A DNA stretch of 64,000 nucleotides, taken from contig JAAXNY010000006.1 of assembly GCA_013420905.1 (NCBI GenBank), positions 1,736,001 to 1,800,000 on the forward strand, in the 5' to 3' direction. A program made the position numbers and the translations under genes. The notes under the pieces were generated by a model. That model worked only from the letters and a program-made list of their open reading frames with translations, searched no databases and was not told where the DNA came from. Of this stretch, positions 34,369 through 46,163 are shown in pieces (position 1 is the stretch's first letter; the number at the start of each line of letters is the position of its first letter). This DNA is from Collybia mongolica. Lineage: Eukaryota; Basidiomycota; Agaricomycetes; Agaricales; Clitocybaceae.

Positions 34369-36149
34369 CTGTACTTTACACTGAGCCACATGTCCTTGTG
34401 GACTCCACACAGACTGCATGCACATGTCCGCAAGGACTCTGCATGGACTCACTTACTTTCTTTTACTATTAGTTTACTTAGTGTCTTTCTTATAATATGA
34501 TAATAAATACTGTATATTGATAATAAATACAACATTATACTAATCTAATATGGGCAGGGGCCCCCACTGCCCCCGCCGTCCCCGTCGCCCTCATTGCCAT
34601 CGTTTTCTGCTCCAGGTTGTGCAGGATGGGCCCCCGCGGCGTCATCAGTGGCCTGGGTAGCAGTGGCGGCAGCACTGGCATGATCCAGTGCCAGCCATTT
34701 TTCTTGCTGTCATCCCCATCGTTCTTAGTCGTCGTCTTTGTCGTCCTTGTGGTGGTCATTGTCGTCTTTGTCCTTGTCCTAGTCATTGTCCTAGTCATTG
34801 TCCTTTGTCGTTGTTGTCATCCTTCATTGTTGTCGTCCTTTGTCATCATTGTTGCGCCATTGTTGGTATGGCTGCTGCTGCTGCTGCTGCCTTCATTGTT
34901 GTTATTGTTGTTGTTGTCATCTTCCAAGTGCACTGGGGCACCCTGGGCATTGGCAGCCATGTCCTTCTCGTCTCGGGTTCCTGAAGTGGGAGGGGACATG
35001 CTGTGCGGTGAGCGCATAGGTGAGCAGCAGTGTGGGACTCACCCCGCTTTGCCCCTTGGGGCGCCCTTTCCTCATTGTCACCTCGTTCCACATCCAGTTC
35101 TACCCTTCGCCCCACATTGTCTTGTGCATCATTATGTTGCCATTGACTGGCATTCGGTGTGTTGGTGTTGGTGTTGGCGGTTTGGTTGATGTAGTTGAAG
35201 AGAACCAACAAAGACGCGGCAACAGTAATGTGACCATTGCATGTGCTTCGTAGTCATGTGATTTAAGTCTGTACACTTGAGGCCAATTTAGCCTAGGGCT
35301 TGAAATGCCTGTCTTGCCCAATGGTTATGAATGCCAAATATATTACATAATGTTCTTGTCTACACATTCGAACCTAGTTGGACACAAGTTTTTCAGTGCC
35401 GTTATGTTATGTTATTAATAACAAATCTGTCTATATTAAAGTACTATGGCTGTGTGAATTGATTGTGACTAATCCTGACTAAGCGCTGACTAAGTCTGTC
35501 AAAGCGATGAAAAGTTGTCTTTTAAGTAGAGTGCTGACTAAGACTGACAAAGCAGGAAAAGGTGTTTGAGTCACATGCTATGTCACCTCAGATCACCTGC
35601 TCATGTCACCTGTTGAAACCAGTTCAAGTCACCTGCTCAAGCCAGCTCAGGTCACCTGCCTCAAAACATAACATGACCACCACATCACATGACCTCCAAA
35701 GCGGACTAAGTCAACAAATAACAAATAATACCTATTAACCTTAAGCTGCCTCATAAATTTCAGATGCTCAAACTGGAAAAAAAAAAGTATTTAAATGGTG
35801 CCACTACCCATAAAATTACAAATCAAAGTAGAACATGGAAGGCATGCAGATAAAAATGGAAATGAGTTTATCTGAGCAATAGGGTTGTTAATCTATAAAT
35901 TAACATAAAATGTTCTTAGACCACAAAGCCTGCTTTAAAATCTGATACATTCTATTTTGAAAAAATTACTCTCTGTCTAACCCTATTTTTAGAACAATAG
36001 GAATCCAGTGCAAATGAGTAAGGGAAATAGTAATACATGGTTGAGAGAAATATTATAGGTAGAAGAAACATTGATTCCAAGGATTTTGAATAGAGCTGAT
36101 CCCTATCAAATTAGAGCAATAACAACTAACTTTTCACATAACAATTTGC

Positions 36150-37110
36150 AAATGTGATAGGAATTGACTACACAATATTGGACAGCATTGTTGCCTTTGA
36201 TGCAGTCAACTGGCTATTCCAAAATATTAGAGGAGATGATAGAGCCTTTGGTAGGCTAATTATAGTATTTGATGGTGCAGACTGTGGGTGCCTGTCTTAT
36301 GCACTCTCCACTGTGGGGATGAACTTCAAATACTCAAACTAAAGAAAAATCTGTACTAATATGGTGTTACTAATGATAAAATGAGACTTTCCAAATGGCA
36401 AATTGAAATTGGCCATGGGAAGCTTACAGATGGCAATGGAAATGTCACCTTACCTGGCCACTTTTATGATGCTGAGAATACTGTGGAGTCTCTAACTGAC
36501 ACATTATATCCTGACATTGGAAACCCTGTTCTAAAACCTGATACATTTTACCCTGAGAGAGCTATTCTTTCTGCCAGAAATGGTGATGTTGACTCTCTCA
36601 ATAAAAAAGTACTGGATATGTTTCCTGGAGATGGCAAGATGTATCACAGTGCAGATTGTATTGCATATGAAGGAATTGATGGAGCTGAAGCAATATACCC
36701 CGTTGAATATCTGAATGTTATCAATGTATCAGGGCTACCTCTATCTAAGCTAACTTAAAAAGTGGGGTGCCATGTAATGATATTGCACAATTTGAACACA
36801 GTTGATAGTCTTTGCAATGGGTCAAGGGAAATAATAACATGGACAAGCAACCATATTGTATAAGTATGGTTAATTGGGAGGCAAAATGATAGGCATAAAG
36901 AAATTATCTCAAGATTCCAAATGATGCCATCTAATAGCCTGATAGCTTTTAAATTGGCATGGTCACAACTGCTTTTATAGCTGGGATTTTGTATGACAAT
37001 CAAGAAATGTCAAGGGCACTGATTACACCAAGTTGGACTTGACTTTAGATCTCCTGTAGTTATACATGGGCAGTTTTATATTGTGATTTCACAGGTAATA
37101 TTGGTACATG
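36150..37110 (+). pseudogene. Helitron PIF1-like helicase, C-terminal fragment
   Basis: Open stretches 36154-36342 and 36381-36758 read FDAVNWLFQNIRGDDRAFG and LIIVFDGADC, then ERAILSARNGDVDSLN, ADCIAYEGIDG and PVEYLNVINVSGLP. These match the C-terminal half of Helitron-encoded PIF1 helicases (the block before the conserved 'L..G.PVM.LRN' region). The frame is broken, part of the helicase is gone, and no Rep (HUH) endonuclease region is present. Confidence 0.7.
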
Positions 37111-37189
37111 GAATGAAAGCTATGATACCAAATACTGTAGACAATAGGCTCACTTTAACAGTAAAGATGTTCCTTTGGAGTAGAAGTAT

Positions 37190-38097
37190 TATTACGAGTT
37201 CTTTATCAACCCAGTTTTTGGGCAAAAAGTTGATTCATTCATTCATATTTCAACACCACAGGAAAATATTCCCATAATGGGATTTTTCTTCTCTTATGGC
37301 TTTTTACAGCATTTCTCCACAAATACAAAGTATTGTGACATAATTTGCATGTATTTGGGATGCTTACATAATGATTTTGATGATGCCATCAAAATTATGC
37401 ATATCTAATATTTCAAAGCATCGCATTTCAAAATTTATTTTGTGATTTTCTCCATAACCAGTAAAGCTATCAACTTTGTTTTTATATGTTTGGAATGTAC
37501 AAACATGGCTCTACAATTTCCTTGTTGAGCATATTTTTCCCACGGTCCATTTTCAGTGAAATATCAGAAATGTCCAGATTCAGCTAGTTTTGAAGGTCTG
37601 TGTGTTATGCCAGGGGTGAACAAACATCTTATAACAACAATGACCCTGACCAAACATGACCCTTGTGGGAAATTATGCTAAACATAGGAATAATCAACAA
37701 CTACTACTATATTTACCTGAAATACAAAGAGGATTGATTTCTCTATTTATTGACACATGTCACATGATCTATTCCACCACATAAGTATACCAAATACATG
37801 ACAACAATCTGAATGCTTATTTAGTGTCCATGATCCTGGGAAAAGTTAGTTCTGATGGTTTTTGTGTTTTCTCCATAGCCAGGCAAGCTATGGCATTGGG
37901 TTTTGTGCACAGGCATTGCTTGTTTACTTGGTAACATTTTCCTATGGTCACATGACCTCTGTAAACTATCTCCTACATTGTTTTTAGTCAGTTACAACTT
38001 CCTGAATGTGGAATGGACTTATTTCTCCTAAGAAAAGAAATAAAGAACGAGTACCTGCCACACAGTGTGTTGGCCCACTCCACCCAAGTATGGATTA
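37190..38097 (+). repeat. 0.9-kb repeat R, copy 2
   Basis: Matches 26093-27014 over its length with scattered changes. It ends ...ccactccacccAAG|T where copy 1 has ...cccTAG|T. In this copy another 170 bp with its own hairpins (for example gggggcagagccccc near 38180) follow before the Helitron border. Non-coding. Confidence 0.6.
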
Positions 38098-38487
38098 TGA
38101 TTTGAATAGGGAAAAAAGCCTACACCCAAAATATTGAAATTGACCATAGAATAAAGTATTGAGACTAAGATGGGGGTCTGGGGGCAGAGCCCCCAGCAAG
38201 CTGAAGGTTACGTGGTGGAGCCATGGGTGAGCATAGCAGTGCCGTAGCATAGCCACGGGCCATAAGCTTGTAGTATACATAATTTGAGTAAATAAAAATT
38301 ATATTAGTAATCTGATTAGTAATAGACTGGCCGCGTGGACTCTGTGAGCTGTCCATCCATGCTAGTCCATATGTCTGCGTAAAATTACATGGATTGATGC
38401 AGACTCAGCGCAGACATGGATTGTTGTCTGGCTGATGGTCCTGCCAAATGAGTCTGCATGGGTTATGTGGCTTAGTGTAAAGACCTC

Positions 38488-38989
38488 GATTGTTTGAACC
38501 CACTGTAATGTTCTTTAGACTTACAAACTCACCAGCAACCTTTCAAACAATGATGAACCATTTATTCCATGACTTAATTGTTGAAGGCATAGTTGTTGTC
38601 TATATTGATGATATTCTAATATTTACCAAAACCTTGGAGGAACATCAACAGATTGTGGAAGAGGTTCTTGAAATTCTTGAGAAAAACAAACTCTACTTAA
38701 AACCAGAGAAATGCACATTTGAAGCAGAGAAAGTAGAATTCTTGGGTCTCATGATTTCAAATGGCTATGTGGAAATGGATCCAGTCAAAATTCAGGGTAT
38801 CACCCATTGGCCTATACCCAAATCCAAGAAGGATGTTCTGTCATTCCCAGGCTTCACAAACTTTTACCAGAGATTTATAAAGGACTATTCAAAGATAGCA
38901 CAGCCACTACACAACCTTACAGGAAATCATGAATGGGAATGGAACCTCAAGACACAACAGGCCTTTGACAACTTGAAGACAGCTATTAC
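38488..38989 (+). pseudogene. pol: Chromovirus pol: RT palm and RNase H start
   Basis: FEPTVMFFRLTNSPATFQTMMNHLF, then the RT active site VVYIDDILIFTKTLEEH, KLYLKPEKCTFE, EFLGLMIS and TNFYQRFIKDYS. The RNase H domain starts at KTAIT, where LINE D is inserted inside the 15-bp duplication gaagacagctattac. This segment has no stop in about 165 codons. Confidence 0.88.
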
Positions 38990-39615
38990 AAAATCGCTTC
39001 TTGACTTGTTACCACGATGTGCACAGCCACCACCGTAGTCGTCACTGTCATCCTACGCACTCTGCTGCCCTAGATCACCCCCAATAACTCTCTACCAGCC
39101 AAGCCCCATGCCTCTGACATGGGCAAAGACAACCCCCCCAACCGATCTCAACGATTGGTGGAATGTGCTTCAAAACCGCCAGATATCCACAACTACCTTC
39201 ACAGGTCCTCCTCCTCTGCTCCATCCAGGAGCACCACTCCTCAGAGGCCCCCGGGCCTACCTACTATTGCACAACAGGTCTTCTTTTGACCACCCATGCC
39301 TGCACCCACATTGGAGGAGGATTCCTCCACTCCAATGGACACCGCGAGAGACGACGACACAGTCACATCGTCATCTGCCAAAGGCAAAGCACCAGCACTG
39401 CCTCCCCAGGACTGAGAGGAAACCTTGGAGGGGGTGGAAATGGACTCATTCCAGGAGAGCTTCAATGACCTTGCTGATGTCTTCCTCCAAGCTGGTTTGA
39501 GAGAATTGGCGGAGCTCGACGTCAAGACGGCCACATTGTTGCTCCACAACATCACAGAGCTTATGAACCTCTGGACTGAAAAGGGATACTGTGTTCCTTC
39601 CCACCTCACTGACAC

Positions 39616-40110
39616 CACTGTGAAACTGAGAATAGATGAAATTCAACCCTGTGTTTCATCCTCTTAAATAAGAGAAATAATACATTAAAAATATGAAATT
39701 CATTCAATTAACAATCCTAAAATGTAATGAATTTCATCTCAAAGATGTTTGAAAACACACCCCCTGTAGGGGGAAAAATGGAGGGAAAACCTCCCTTTAA
39801 GGTATAATTTGATGGATGAATTTCATGCAAAATTTGTCTGTATTCATACCCCTCATAATTCACCCTCATGGGATGATTTTCTTACTATCAAGGGTGCTAT
39901 ACTAACCTTTCAAAAAGGATGAATTTCATACTATTAAGGGCAGAAATAACACCCTTGCAAGTCTTACATGAGGGATGAATTTCATACTATTATGGGCAAA
40001 AATACTGGCATTCTATGAGAGATGAAAATCATATGTTTGAATTCATCCCATTTTCCTCACTTAAATTCATCCTCTTTTTCATCATTTTACTGGATTGTTT
40101 TCAGATGAAA
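39616..40110. repeat. CACTA2 left subterminal repeats
   Basis: Repeated short motifs of the form ggatgaatttcat in both orientations, with (c)ccctt spacers. Such arrays are usually transposase-binding sites in CACTA elements (family knowledge). The same array starts CACTA1 at 24559. No gene is seen here. Confidence 0.65.
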
Positions 40111-40260
40111 GTAGTACTAACTTTTCATCCATTGAAAGGTTGAAATGCACTCATTTTTATTTGGATATTTCATCCTCTTATAGATGTTTAAATTTGTGTG
40201 ATTCAACATTTAACAATATTCTAATGATTAGTAGGCTTCTGATTCATTCCCTTCCTCATC

Positions 40261-40305
40261 CTCCTGGTCCTCACCCTCCTGGTCCTCACCCTTCTGGTCC
40301 CCATC
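40261..40305. repeat. Three 15-bp tandem repeats
   Basis: Unit ctcctggtcctcacc, two exact copies and one with three changes. On the minus strand it encodes an acidic Gly-Glu-Asp-Gln-Glu repeat near the C-terminus of the CACTA2 third gene. Confidence 0.85.
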
Positions 40306-41108
40306 CTCTTCCCCCTCATCACTACTATCTACTTCATCCTCATCATGCTCATTTAAGTCAATGTCGATATCCATTTCCTCCTCATCATCAGCATTACTGC
40401 CCCCTACTGTATTTCCAGTCTCATTTGTATACCCACATTTACGAGCATAGGCACGTTTGTTCTTCAAATGTGACTTGATAAATTCTTGAGTGGCCCAGCC
40501 ATTATGATATTTTTTGAGGTATGTATGCCAACTTTCAGCCTGAAATAAATTATTTAAATGAGTAACAAAGCAGCAAAGAAAAGACTTACCACGCAGATGA
40601 TTTGACTAATGACTACTGTAGGTTGCCTGTGCCAAACAACCGAGGCCTGCATTACCAACTAAACTACAAACACAGCACTATTACTTGTAAGAAAAAAGAT
40701 TGGAGCAAAGGGTTTTAAGAAGTAAAACTTACACGAATGGCCTTGTATAAATTGGAATCATCTTGGAGTTGCATTTCAGCCTGGAGATTGAATCTGTTCC
40801 CTGCGATGCCACGCAGTGGGCGTGGTATGACATTCTTCTGCTGTTCTTTAGCATGGGCGGCTTTGCAAAGGGCTACAAGTTCAGCTAGTCACATTAGTAT
40901 GGTATAGGAAGTATGCAAAAAAAGAAGTAATACCTTTTATTTTCTTCATTTTTGCTTCCATTGCCATTGTCTCTGATGTATTTATCCGTGTACCTGGTGA
41001 AACAAAATGTAATAATAGGTAACATGTTTCTATTTGAAAATCACAGTATCTACCTTTAACTCTCTGGGATGAGCCCGAAGACAATGCCACCTTGCGAGAT
41101 TGCTTCGC

Positions 41109-42324
41109 TGAAAGGGGGCTCCTGGGCTATAAGTGCGCTGATGCTATGAAATGTAATCCCTTACCCACACACACCAAACCTAACAATCAACACACGAACA
41201 GTAGGAATTGCCTGTTTTGAGTTCGGGTTCAAGTGCTTAGAAGCACTAAACTTTGAATAGTACTAGCCAAAGCCCTTTCCAATGATCTCTCAACAGGTTT
41301 GATTTAGACAAAAGCTTCAACACAGGTTTAAAAACCTGCTAGGTATATTTATAATATCTCTCGATCCAATAGACTGAGTACCAAGTGTACGTTCAATTAT
41401 TAATGATCCCAAGCGGATCTATAAGTCCAAGCGACTTATCAAACAATACAGTGCCAAGTGCACTAAGGCCAAGTGCCTAGTAATTCCAACAGACAATACG
41501 GTACTAAGTTCCAAATGAACTAAGTTTCTTTAATTCTGTGGTTCTTCAATCAATTCCAATCAAGACACATTGAAGCAATCTGATCCTTAATTCGGGCACG
41601 CAATAGTGTTTTAACAAATGTGATTTGTATACTCTATAGTAGCGCGAAGTGGGGACAAGATTCCTTGCCTTAGCACTACTCATCTACAGTCTATTTATAG
41701 TGTACAAACTAAATATCATACGGAATTGTAAATTTTACACGGAACCGCGCTCCTGCGCGCCAAGGATCTGTATTCAATGCTGATGCGTCCTCTACAACTT
41801 GGCGCGCGTGCCATGCGTGCCAATTATGCCGTTTACTAGTTACTTATCAAATATTGAAAGAGCTGGCTAAACTCTTATCAAGTCACGACCACGCGCTTTG
41901 TTATTTAAAACAGCGCGGCACTGTCATTTACTCCTCCTGATTGTCCCGGTTGCTATTCACGGGGTCCCGTCGCTTCCGGTAGTTAACACCAAGTACCCCT
42001 GACTAGGATCGGGTTGTGCAAGTCCCGAATTTACAATTACTTCTCCTATTAATGATGATCCCCGGACTAATGATATCATACTACAACGGTTACTTATGAA
42101 CTAAGACACCGAGGTTGTAACCGGGCATGGTGAATAGGACTAATAATAGACCGTACTCATAGTCCTCTGTACTGATAGTGTATTATCCATTAGACTAGTT
42201 CACTCTGATTAGCCGTCTTGGAGCTCGACTCTAATCCTTTATTACCGTTTACTTGGTTATTAGAAATGATACTAATAGCCTTACTTGTCGACTTTATAAG
42301 TGCAAACAATTTCGGGCCCTATCA
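41109..42324 (-). mobile_element. Solo LTR, family LTR-A, copy 2 (inverted)
   Basis: Inverted copy of 18419-19634, also 1,216 bp, running TGAAAGGGGG... to ...GGGCCCTATCA on the plus strand. Flanks tcgc (41105-41108) and tcac (42325-42328) are a 4-bp duplication with one C/T change. Long stretches compared by eye were identical to copy 1. It lies in the first exon of the CACTA2 third gene. Confidence 0.88.
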
Positions 42325-42540
42325 TCACTTTTTGAAATGCAGTAGACTTAGCCATAGTTTTATGGAAAAGGGTGCGTTGGAGAAAGAGCTGGTGGCAAAG
42401 TTGAAGAAAGGCAAGACCGAGCAAATGAGGAGATGCTGGGAGACACAGAGAAAGAGGGTTCTTTTAAATTTGAGGTGGAGCAGGTTCTGTCCCCAAGGAC
42501 AACAGAACCAAGCTCAAATCAATTCGCACAGGGGATGAAA

Positions 42541-43295
42541 AAGAAAAAAAAATGGATTCTGGGCTTTGGGGTGGGCAAGGGGATTTCTATAATCTGACTA
42601 GCTTTGGATTCCGGATCTTTAACTGTACTCGGGTAGAACTGTTGGGGTTTGGGGCATGAGCACAAAATAAAACATATAAAGGACCTTGGAACTCAAAAAA
42701 ATAATCACAATGTAATGGCCACTAGCCTCACACCCAACCCTCCAGACACTTCCCCTACCCACTGTGTGCTGCAGAATGATGATGTTTCCAGTCACATTGT
42801 GGAAAGCACAATGGAATCCAAGACTGAATCAGACTGTGGACCATTTGATTGTGCTTTTTTTGGTCCTTGCTCACCAGAGAATCAACTTGGTCTATTGGAA
42901 AATAGAAACTGGTTCGTGATGCTGAAGGAAAAACTCTTACCTAGGTGATATTAAAATGGAGGCAGACATAGTCCCTGAAGAGTGTAAGGTGAATATCAGC
43001 ACTATCAACCCATTGGAGGGGAAGGTATGTGAATCAACTCACATAACCAGTTTCCAACAGTATCTTATTAATTGACAACAAAGTTTATTATTCAGATCTG
43101 TGTCAAAGGTGGCAACTTAATCAATCCAGTATTCAATTTTAACTTCCAGGAAAAAGTAAAGAGCAAAAAATGGAGACATAAATTGAGTAGAAGGGACAAT
43201 GAGCAGGGAAAACGGCAAAAATTATGATGTGTATATACATGTGACACAGTAAAGTCCCAAAAGATATATGCAAAATTGAAAGTAATGCCTGTTAA
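42541..43295. other. CACTA2 spacer between two minus-strand genes
   Basis: AT-rich stretch between the start of the third gene and the end of the Spt5-like gene. A 99-codon plus-strand frame at 42649-42948 has no recognisable motif and I do not count it as a gene. It should hold the promoter of the third gene. Confidence 0.4.
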
Positions 43296-46020
43296 TTATT
43301 TTGTGCGAGTTTTACAAGCATCCTTTCGAAGAGCAGTCATTAATCCCTCATTTTGTGCCTTTTCTTCTTTGGTTTCATGGCCAATGCAGAGTACATCAGG
43401 GCTTAGTTCCAAATAATCCCCCGAAAGTGTTTTGTGGCCTCCCTCAGTCCAGTTGATGACAGCCAATATCATAATTGGCTGGCCATTCTCGTAACGATGG
43501 TGAATTTGGTGGACATATTGGCCCAGGTGGTCACCTTCAACTATGACCAACAATCCGTTATCATGTGTAGGATTGGGATGTTTTGGTGTGAGGTCTCCTG
43601 GAGGCAAGGATCCTGATGTCTTGTAGTGGTTGAACCGGACTGATAATGCTCCCTCTATCTGCACTACGGAGACCACCATTTCTTTACCTTGATATTGCCC
43701 ACCTGTAACCAACACCTTTAATTTAATATCAATAAGCCATGGATCTAATAATGGGTGAGCAGGTCCCTGCTGTTGTGATATAGTTGGTGGAGGGGAGGCT
43801 TGAGAGGAGGATCCTACATCAGGCGTTTGAGATGAGGGGTTCCAGGCCGGCATCAAGTGGTGAAAGTCAGGCATGGGCGTGCTACCCCCCACTGCTGCAG
43901 TAGTGGCAGCCGCAGCAGGTTCCTGGGGAGGGGGGAATTTGGCAACATGGCCTGGGAGGGGGACAAATAATTTGTTCTTGGGTGGGGCAAATTCGTTTAA
44001 TCTGAGGCGAGACCTTGGGGGAGAAATTAGCTCATAATGAATATGAAGAAGAATATAATATTTACAAAGATTCTACAACATCATTGTAGTCCAGAACTTT
44101 GCCACTGAATGGATGTGCAGGATTCAAGTGAATAAATTGAACAGTTACTCGGAGTCCACTGAGTGTAGTTTTTGAGAGTTGAACATCTTTGATTACTGCA
44201 CGAGAACCCTTCATTGCATGTCCTGTTTTGACAACCAAAACCTCAAGCCCTATCCAGGGAACTTCCTCACATCTAATTGGGATGGTTGGTATGTTACTCA
44301 ATGTTGGTGGTTGACTGTGGAGTATTATCGGAGGGTCAACTACTTTCACCCAGTTCCTATGGACTTCGAGTGGCTGTTTAAAAGTAAATTACAATGTGAC
44401 TGGCATAATATCTTGAGTTTTTACCTTGAGGGAGTTTGGACTGATGTAACTCTGTGGTCCTTGTGTTTCAAGACGTTCAACAATGTAGACATATTCCTCC
44501 GTCACCTCAACTACCCATCCCTTTTCCCCTTGGAGAGCCCCACTGATTACTTCTGCAAAATGGCCATGAGCGATGTACTTCCACATATTGGACCACAGGA
44601 CCATGTGTAAACCCTCCCCCATTTCTAGTTCCACCTCTGCCAAATCAATACCGACGGACTGGATGATACCCCTCTTAGAGGATTCCTTTATGACCACCTG
44701 TTTGCCTTCAAAAAATTGCCATTCTGAAGGGCATGGGAATCGCGTGCTTTTGATTTCAGGGTGAGGACAGCATGGAAACAAGTCCATCATCTTGCTTTGT
44801 AAGGAAACAGGACACACAATACTGAACCAAAGCCATAAGTTCTGTGTTCAAGGAAAAATTCAAATTTGCGACTGAAAGCAGCAAAATGGCCCATAGTTTT
44901 GCTGTTGACAATAGTGACTCTGGGGTGAGTTTTGATGATTCGGTCCCGTTTTTCATCATCAAACAAACCCAGCTCGGAGCGGAGGGTACCTTGTTTCTTT
45001 TTCTTGGAGGAATCTCTGTCTTGAAGGGGAGGGAGGCGAGGTAACAGCAGGACTTCCAGTTTTCCCCAATTCTCTACTGAGGAAACATATCCTACATCCC
45101 CTTTGTAGAGCCCCCTACAAATCGTGATCCAACCTCCAGCAGAAGGGGTCTCTTCAGATTGCCTTAAATTCAACAGAGACACCCATTCCCCCAGCTTCAC
45201 CCCCATAATACCATCCTGAGGGCGAAAAATTAAGGGTGATGATTTTAGAAGGGCTAAAAGGTCAGCATTCATTGTGCCCTCAATGTAGAACCAGCCATGT
45301 ATGGAATCTTGACAAAATGCTGATCTGAGCCGATGTCAAGAGTCTGTATTATTGAGGAGACAGGAAACGGCGTCTCTTTCCCTCCCCTCCTAGAATACAT
45401 TGTGTCAAGTCTCAGTCATAGTATCAGTAAGATGCAGGTACTGATGCTCACCACACAATGGACTCTCATTAATGGGCTGTCTTCACCTGTTGGAAGTCGT
45501 TCCACATCCAGACCAGGGTGTCTTGAAAGGCCTTCATTGACTGGGGGTTGTTCTTTGTCCGGATCACGGGGTTTTGGCATGCCTTCATCAGAAAAGTATC
45601 CGTTTGCAAGGCAATAATAATAGTCACCTTCATTGTTCCCCTCCATATTGCTGTCCCCGTCCAACTCCTCCTCATGACTTGCCCATGATCGTCTCATTAT
45701 CCCATGAATAAATTTATCAAATTCGTCATTGTTGTTGAGAGGGCTGTTGGCGGAAGTTGACAGTCTTGGTGCACTGCCCAACTGCCCATTGTCCTTGTTG
45801 ACCTCATTGTCAATGAAGTCATCTGTAAAATGGGTTAGTGTTAATGTGCTTTGAATCTGAATGGGTAGATTGGCATACCGAGTCCTGGCTCCTCTCCAAA
45901 GAGATTGTCCTCCCCCTTGTTGTCCACCTGTGCTTCGAGGTCAATGAAGTGGTGTACCATGTTGCAGACATCGTCGGGCATGGTCTTGTCCTGCATACTG
46001 GTGATGTCCTTAGGTTTCCT
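43296..46020 (-). pseudogene. Spt5-like NGN/KOW protein gene carried by CACTA2
   Basis: Minus-strand gene in at least eight exons. From the N-terminus: an acidic region (VHHFIDLEAQVDNK, DDFIDNEVNKDN, HEEELDGDSN); an NGN-like segment (LMRVHC, EGRERDAVSCLL, then SAFCQDSIHGWFYIEGTMNADLL); a KOW region (GGWITICRGLYKGDVGYVSS, LEVLLLPRL); a second (GHFAEVISGALQGEKGWVVE); a third (PWIGLEVLVVKTGHAMKGS, LSGLRVTVQFI); a Pro/Gln-rich linker; and a C-terminal block ending near 43296. Order and motifs match the transcription elongation factor Spt5. An in-frame TGA at 45336-45338, where Arg would fit, breaks this copy unless it is spliced out. It is transcribed away from the Tnp2 gene. The upstream start was not fixed. 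Confidence 0.78.
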
Positions 46021-46163
46021 GTAGGATCATTATTAGCTTTTATTAATGTTCTTAATGAAGTCTTATAGTTTTGTATTGGAATTCAATTAACTACTACAAA
46101 TTCTACTATACTAATTGTAATCTATCAAGAAAAAGTACTTACAATGAGGGGGAGGGGGCCAAC

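Larger units (their letters stand above)
35426..38270 (+). mobile_element. Helitron with helicase remnant
   Basis: Begins TCTGTCTATATTAAAG and ends ...CATAAGCTTG, placed exactly between A and T with no target duplication. E1 provides the empty site (aacaaat-agtatatatt against aacaaA|...|Tagtatacat), so both borders are seen directly. A hairpin (gccgtagcatagccacgggc) lies about 10 nt before the 3' end; the last four bases are CTTG, not a perfect CTRR. Inside are a PIF1-type helicase fragment and repeat R. The 35560-35660 part has loosely repeated gtcacctgctca units. Confidence 0.72.
34369..38487 (-). mobile_element. E2: TIR element with 8-bp target duplication, carrying a Helitron
   Basis: Ends CTGTACTTTACACTGAGCC and (reverse) GAGGTCTTTACACTAAGCC, inside GATTGTTT duplications at 34361-34368 and 38488-38495. 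An 8-bp duplication fits hAT or Zisupton-like elements; the type cannot be fixed, as no transposase is left. Its internal sequence, read on the minus strand, matches E1: gcggac-rich subterminal DNA, a short conserved frame (about 34990-35110, GRRVELDVERGDN) with a likely intron, and simple repeats. A Helitron (35426-38270) is inserted in it. Confidence 0.75.
40228..42355 (-). pseudogene. CACTA2 third gene (unknown function), split by solo LTR
   Basis: The start ATG is at 42355 (minus); the first exon reads MAKSTAFQK, is split by the solo LTR (duplication GTGA/GCGA on this strand), and resumes AKQSRKVALSSG. Further exons give GTRINTSETMAMEAKMKK, AELVALCKAAHAKEQQ, PRPLRGIAGNRFNLQAEMQLQDD. The 3' end reads NGWATQEFIKSHLKNKRAYARK, then an acidic tail with three 15-bp repeats. 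CACTA1 retains part of it (IAGNGFCLQMQLQDDKD), so it belongs to the element family. I recognise no domain. Apart from the LTR the exons look largely open; exon borders near 40480-40740 are uncertain. Confidence 0.6.

Noticed and set aside
34535..35019. Thr/Leu/Val-rich frames on both strands in E2
   Set aside because: Low-complexity repeat translation; only the short GRRVELD frame is shared with E1.
36154..36758. Cellular PIF1 helicase gene
   Set aside because: Only the C-terminal part is present, broken, and inside Helitron borders.
34369..38487. E2 as a CACTA element, because its TIR contains CACTRAG
   Set aside because: Its flanking duplication is 8 bp, not 3 bp, and CACT is not at the very end.
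42649..42948. 99-codon plus-strand frame as a gene
   Set aside because: No motif, no intron context, and it lies in spacer between two minus-strand genes of CACTA2.
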